Of a stretch of DNA of 64,000 nucleotides, positions 60,914 to 64,000 are shown in pieces. Numbering within the stretch: the first letter of the stretch is position 1; each line of letters begins with the position of its first letter. A program made the translations under genes and the position numbers. The notes below the pieces were generated by a model. It did not search any database, was not told the DNA's origin, and saw nothing but the letters and a program-made list of their open reading frames with translations. Origin of the DNA: Brevundimonas intermedia (GTDB taxonomy: Bacteria; Pseudomonadota; Alphaproteobacteria; Caulobacterales; Caulobacteraceae); contig NZ_BSFD01000002.1 in assembly GCF_027922165.1 (NCBI RefSeq), positions 354,874 to 418,873 on the forward strand, given 5' to 3'.

Positions 60914-61248
60914 GCGGCGCTCTTGGGAGCCGGCCGCTCCTTCTTCTTGTACATGGCCAGCATCCGCCGGGTGACCATGAAGCCGCCGAAGATGTTGACG
61001 CTGGCCAGAGTCACGGCCAGCACACCCGCGCCCTTGGCGATCCAGGCGCTGGGGCCGGTCGCATCGCCCGACACGGCCGCCGCCGCGATCAGGCCCCCGA
61101 CGATGATGACGCTGGACACCGCATTGGTCACCGCCATCAGCGGCGTGTGCAGGGCCGGCGTCACGCTCCAGACGACATAATAGCCGACGAAGATGGCCAG
61201 GACGAAGATGGCCAGGCGGAAGACGGTAGGATCGACGTGTTCCATCAT
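60910..61248 (-). CDS. pntAB: NAD(P) transhydrogenase subunit alpha, part 2 (membrane)
   Basis: 112 aa. Three membrane helices (FRLAIFVLAIFVGYYVVWSV; VTNAVSSVIIVGGLIAAAAV; GVLAVTLASVNIFGGFMVTR) with TPALHTPLMAVTNA, the PntA-C signature. It completes the membrane part of the proton channel. The start is ATG 61248 (ATGATG), overlapping the upstream 79-aa gene as ATGA. Confidence 0.93.
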   Translation of the reverse strand: MMEHVDPTVFRLAIFVLAIFVGYYVVWSVTPALHTPLMAVTNAVSSVIIVGGLIAAAAVSGDATGPSAWIAKGAGVLAVTLASVNIFGGFMVTRRMLAMYKKKERPAPKSAA

Positions 61249-61484
61249 GCCCCTCTGAATTCGATACGTTCGTCGATGCTCAGCGCGACGATCAGAATGC
61301 CTGCAATCGCCATATTGACCAGCACCGCAGGGATTTCGTTCATAACGCTCAGGACCATGGTCCCCTGCGAATAGCGACGAGAAATGCCTAGGATAAGGAC
61401 CAGCCCGATGTGGAACGCGGGTCCGACCAACAGCACGAGTAAGGCGAACTTCCTCAAGATATTTCTGGCTCTTGGCGAAATCAT
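61245..61484 (-). CDS. Small membrane protein inside the pnt operon (79 aa)
   Basis: MISPRARNILRKFALLVLLV opens the protein, with two helices (LLVLLVGPAFHIGLVLILGI and VLVNMAIAGILIVALSI). It overlaps pntAA at its start and pntAB at its stop, both by 4 nt, so it is translated as part of the operon. It is not a known transhydrogenase component; no family recognised. Confidence 0.75.
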   Translation of the reverse strand: MISPRARNILRKFALLVLLVGPAFHIGLVLILGISRRYSQGTMVLSVMNEIPAVLVNMAIAGILIVALSIDERIEFRGA

Positions 61485-62614
61485 CCCCGCACCCCTTCAT
61501 GCACCACGGCCCCGCCGTGCGTCACCACGGCCGCCTTCAGGATCTCATCCTCCAGATCGACCGCCAGCACCCCGTCCTTGATCATCAGCCCGACGAAGGC
61601 CGACAGGTTGCGGGCGTACAGGGCGCTGGCGTCGGCGGCGATGCGGCCCGGCAGGTTGGACCAGCCGACGATGGTGACGCCGTTCGCCGTTGTCACGACC
61701 TCGTTCAGCTTCGAGCCCTCGACATTGCCGCCCGCCTCGACCGCCAGATCGACGATGACCGAGCCCGGCTTCATCGAGGCCACATGGGCCGCCGTCAGCA
61801 GCACCGGCGCGGCGCGGCCGGGGATCAGGGCGGTGGTGATGACGATGTCCTGTTTGACCACATGGCTGGCGGTCAGTTCGGCCTGTTTGGCCTGGTACTC
61901 GGGCGACATCGGCTTGGCGTAGCCGCCGGCGGTCTGGGCGTTCTTGAACTCCTCGTCCTCGACGGCCAGGAATTTGGCGCCCAGGCTCTCGACCTGTTCC
62001 TTGGTGGCGGGACGAACGTCGGTGGCGGTGACGACGGCGCCCAGACGCCGCGCCGTGGCGATGGCCTGAAGCCCGGCGACGCCGACGCCCATGACGAAAC
62101 ATTTGGCGGCGGCGACCGTGCCGGCCGCCGTCATCATCATCGGGAACCCCTTGCCATAGGCATAGGCCGCCTCGATCACCGCCCGGTATCCGGCCAGATT
62201 GGCCTGGGACGACAGCACGTCCATGACCTGGGCGCGGGTGATGCGGGGCACGAACTCCATGGCGAAGGCGGTGGCGTTGGCGCCGGTCAGGGCCTCGACC
62301 GTGGCCTTGTCGCGCCAGGCGTCCAGCATGGCGACGACCACCGCGCCGGGCTTCAGGGCGCTGGTCTCCTGGGCCGTGGGGCCGCGCACCTTCAGCACGA
62401 TGTCGGCGCCGTCCAGCACCGCGCGGGTGTCGGGCTTCACCGCCGCGCCGGCGGCGACATAGTCGGCGTCAGGAATGGAGGAGCCCAGGCCGGTCCCGGC
62501 CTCGACCGAGACGGTCGCGCCCAGGGCGATCAGCTTCTTGACCGTCTCGGGCGTGACGGCGCAGCGCGTCTCGCCTTCGCGACGTTCACGGGTGACGGCG
62601 ATTGCGACAGCCAA
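61481..62614 (-). CDS. pntAA: NAD(P) transhydrogenase subunit alpha, part 1 (soluble, NAD-binding)
   Basis: 377 aa with TTG start; AAGGGG sits six bases upstream. Motifs: VAIAVTRERREGETRCAVTP, RAQVMDVLSSQANLAGYRAV, KCFVMGVGVAGLQAIATARR (Rossmann loop GxGxxG), QDIVITTALIPGRAAPVLLT and MKPGSVIVDLAVEAGGN. It binds NADH and passes hydride to the NADP domain of PntB. First gene of the eight-gene coupled run. Confidence 0.96.
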   Translation of the reverse strand: MAVAIAVTRERREGETRCAVTPETVKKLIALGATVSVEAGTGLGSSIPDADYVAAGAAVKPDTRAVLDGADIVLKVRGPTAQETSALKPGAVVVAMLDAWRDKATVEALTGANATAFAMEFVPRITRAQVMDVLSSQANLAGYRAVIEAAYAYGKGFPMMMTAAGTVAAAKCFVMGVGVAGLQAIATARRLGAVVTATDVRPATKEQVESLGAKFLAVEDEEFKNAQTAGGYAKPMSPEYQAKQAELTASHVVKQDIVITTALIPGRAAPVLLTAAHVASMKPGSVIVDLAVEAGGNVEGSKLNEVVTTANGVTIVGWSNLPGRIAADASALYARNLSAFVGLMIKDGVLAVDLEDEILKAAVVTHGGAVVHEGVRG

Positions 62615-62683
62615 GCGAATCCCCTTGTTCTTATATGGGACGCGAGACTAGGCGCCTTCCGAGCGCGGCGTCAAAGCAATCAC

Positions 62684-62854
62684 TTTCGTCATTCCGGGCG
62701 AAGCGCAGCGGAGACCCGGAACCCAGCGGCGCCGAAGGCGAAATCCATCCGACGCAGGATGCTTGAACACCGAGTCCGCGACAGGTTCGCGCTCTCGCGC
62801 GCCGCTGGGTTACGGGTCTGCGGGCCAAGCGGCCCTCTGCCCGGAATGACGAAA
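62684..62854. repeat. Large inverted repeat element between pntAA and the oxidase subunit gene
   Basis: Outer arms TTTCGTCATTCCGGGC (62684-62699) and its reverse complement (62839-62854) enclose about 140 nt with further symmetric parts (GAGACCCGGAACCCAGCGGC against GCCGCTGGGTTACGGGTCTG). This is another dispersed alphaproteobacterial intergenic element. It ends 5 nt from the stop of the subunit IV gene, so it may end that transcript. Confidence 0.82.
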
Positions 62855-62858
62855 GAAA

Positions 62859-63131
62859 TCAGTGCCCGGCGTCGGCCTTGGGCTTCAAGGCGACGAAGCC
62901 CACGCCGCCCAGCACCACCGCGCCGATCAAGGCGGCCATGAAGCTGCCGCCCGGATGGAACCACAGGGTCAGGAAGACCAGCAGACAGGCCACGGCCAGC
63001 GAGCCCCACTTGGCCAGGTCCATGAACAGCTTGAAGGTCGCCGCCTGTTCATTGATCTGCATCCCGCCCCGGACATAGGCGGACGCGTCGGCGTCTGCTT
63101 CGGCGGTGGCGGGGTTTTGGGCCTTGGCCAT
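62859..63131 (-). CDS. aa3-type cytochrome c oxidase subunit IV
   Basis: 90 aa. The core of the alphaproteobacterial COX IV family is TFKLFMDLAKWGSLAVACLL, leading into a membrane helix, then FHPGGSFMAALIGAVVLGGV. The N-terminal ~20 residues are polar. It is a small accessory subunit of the aa3 terminal oxidase. The other oxidase genes are not in the window; closeness to the pnt operon is a common arrangement. Confidence 0.88.
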   Translation of the reverse strand: MAKAQNPATAEADADASAYVRGGMQINEQAATFKLFMDLAKWGSLAVACLLVFLTLWFHPGGSFMAALIGAVVLGGVGFVALKPKADAGH

Positions 63132-63192
63132 GAGAGCTCCCTCAGTCTTATCGTTGGCGCGACTATAGCGCGGCTTCAGCCGGACGCTAGCC

Positions 63193-64000
63193 TCACCCCA
63201 ACGCCTCGAACTGATCCACCAGCCGTTCCAGCCGCTTGCAGCCCACGCTCCAGAAGGCCGGATCGCGCGGGTTCAGGCCGAAGGGCTTCAGCGCCTCGAC
63301 ATAGGTCTTGGCCCCGCCCCCGGCCAGCAGGTCGCGGTACAGGGGGGTGAAGCCCGTCGGATCGGCCCGCCGCGCCTCCATCAGCGCCGCCACCAGCAGG
63401 TCGCCGAAGGCATAGGCGTAGACGTAGAAGGGCGAGTGGACGAAATGGCTGACATAGGCCCACCAGTGCTCGTATCCGGGGTTCAGCGTCACCGCCGGCC
63501 CCAGCGAGGCGCCCATTTCGGTCAGCCACAGCTCGTTGATCCGCTGTTGCGACACCTCGCCCTTCTGCCGCTCGTCATGGAATCGGGTCTCGAACCGGTG
63601 GAAGGCGATCTGGCGCACCACGGTGTTCAGCCCGTCCTCGATCCGTCCGGCCAGCAGGCCGCGCTGCTCGCGCTTGGGCGCCGTCGCCAGCAGACGGTCG
63701 AACGTCAGACCCTCGGCGAAGATGGAGGCGGTCTCGGCCAGGGTCAGGGGCGTATCGGCCAACAGGGTGCCCTGGTCCGCCGCCAAGGTCTGGTGCACCC
63801 CGTGGCCCAGTTCGTGGGCCAGGGTCAGGACATCGCGCCGCTCGCCCATCCAGTTCAGGAAGACATAGGGATGGCGGTCGGCGGTGACCGGATGGGCGTA
63901 GGCGCCCGACTGTTTGCCCGGCCGGGCGCGGCCGTCGATCCAGGGCTTGTCGAAGAAGCCGGCGGCGCGTTCGGCGAAGTCGCCGCCCAGGTCCGAGAAA
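63193..64000 (-). CDS. M3-family oligoendopeptidase (PepF type), 5' end beyond the window
   Basis: The C-terminal ~268 residues are visible; the frame is open through base 64000. The zinc site is LAHELGHGVHQ, with the Glu ligand in LAETASIFAE and the C-terminal M3 segments GPAVTLNPGYEHWWAYVSHF and PFYVYAYAFGDLLVAAL. It hydrolyses oligopeptides in the cytoplasm. It ends LERLVDQFEALG. Confidence 0.93.
   Translation of the reverse strand, partial: FSDLGGDFAERAAGFFDKPWIDGRARPGKQSGAYAHPVTADRHPYVFLNWMGERRDVLTLAHELGHGVHQTLAADQGTLLADTPLTLAETASIFAEGLTFDRLLATAPKREQRGLLAGRIEDGLNTVVRQIAFHRFETRFHDERQKGEVSQQRINELWLTEMGASLGPAVTLNPGYEHWWAYVSHFVHSPFYVYAYAFGDLLVAALMEARRADPTGFTPLYRDLLAGGGAKTYVEALKPFGLNPRDPAFWSVGCKRLERLVDQFEALG

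Overview
The window is about 64 kb of GC-rich alphaproteobacterial chromosome. The gene content points to Caulobacterales, most likely Brevundimonas or a close relative: a tandem multi-flagellin cluster with sigma-54 promoters and FlbD-type (ftr) inverted repeats, a large FlaEY-like protein, an aa3-type oxidase subunit IV, a split proton-translocating transhydrogenase, the carboxy(nor)spermidine polyamine route and an SOS box of the alphaproteobacterial GTTC-N7-GTTC type. Coding density is very high, many genes are joined by 4-nt ATGA/GTGA overlaps, and I see no rRNA, tRNA, CRISPR array or intact insertion sequence.

1-13 kb is mainly housekeeping: two secreted cyclophilins, coaD, a class IV aminotransferase, gyrA (forced TTG start; Ala and Met at the two main quinolone positions), sodC, a DUF1003 protein, an EamA permease, a Phd/PIN toxin-antitoxin pair, a DUF2269 / SDR-DoxX / DCC gene group downstream of an SOS-boxed ssb, and two small envelope proteins. 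13-22 kb is the flagellin region, all on the minus strand: a FlaEY-like beta-propeller protein, one 305-aa flagellin, FlaG, then five near-identical flagellins separated by duplicated spacers. Two sigma-54 promoters with ftr-like sites serve this cluster: one for the single distal flagellin, one for the block of four. 22.2-24.5 kb is a four-gene, fully overlapping phage-like module: DUF2793 Gly-rich tail/spike protein, a 51-aa protein, a holin-like protein and an M15 endopeptidase.

24.6-41 kb holds scattered metabolic and repair genes (an exonuclease/endonuclease/phosphatase (EEP)-family hydrolase, the DUF1285-NUDIX-cca operon, GNAT, enoyl-CoA hydratase, an MBL hydrolase, a secreted Cys-repeat protein, xth), the two-gene carboxy(nor)spermidine operon, a CPBP protease, a membrane LytTR regulator and an S33 peptidase. 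41.4-43.7 kb is a compact BlaI / M56-protease regulatory unit with two TTACA-NN-TGTAA-type operators, one before blaI and one before a membrane-protein/lipoprotein pair. 43.7-49.5 kb has recN and bamD separated by a BrnTA toxin-antitoxin pair, then prs and a large lipoprotein.

49.5-56.8 kb contains isocitrate lyase and, divergent from it, a RamB/ScfR-type regulator with a long inverted repeat between them, a ParDE-like toxin-antitoxin pair, a universal stress protein behind a perfect FNR/FixK box, an M1-like metallopeptidase lipoprotein and a WYL regulator divergent from a 74-aa protein. 56.8-64 kb has an acyltransferase, an eight-gene tightly coupled transhydrogenase operon that includes two uncharacterised small membrane proteins, the aa3 oxidase subunit IV and the C-terminal part of an M3 oligoendopeptidase.

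The most interesting structures are the duplicated flagellin leaders, which carry a start-codon look-alike hairpin and a conserved seven-codon upstream ORF, the phage-like lysis/spike module beside the flagellins, and the BlaI-M56 unit with its operator-linked target pair.
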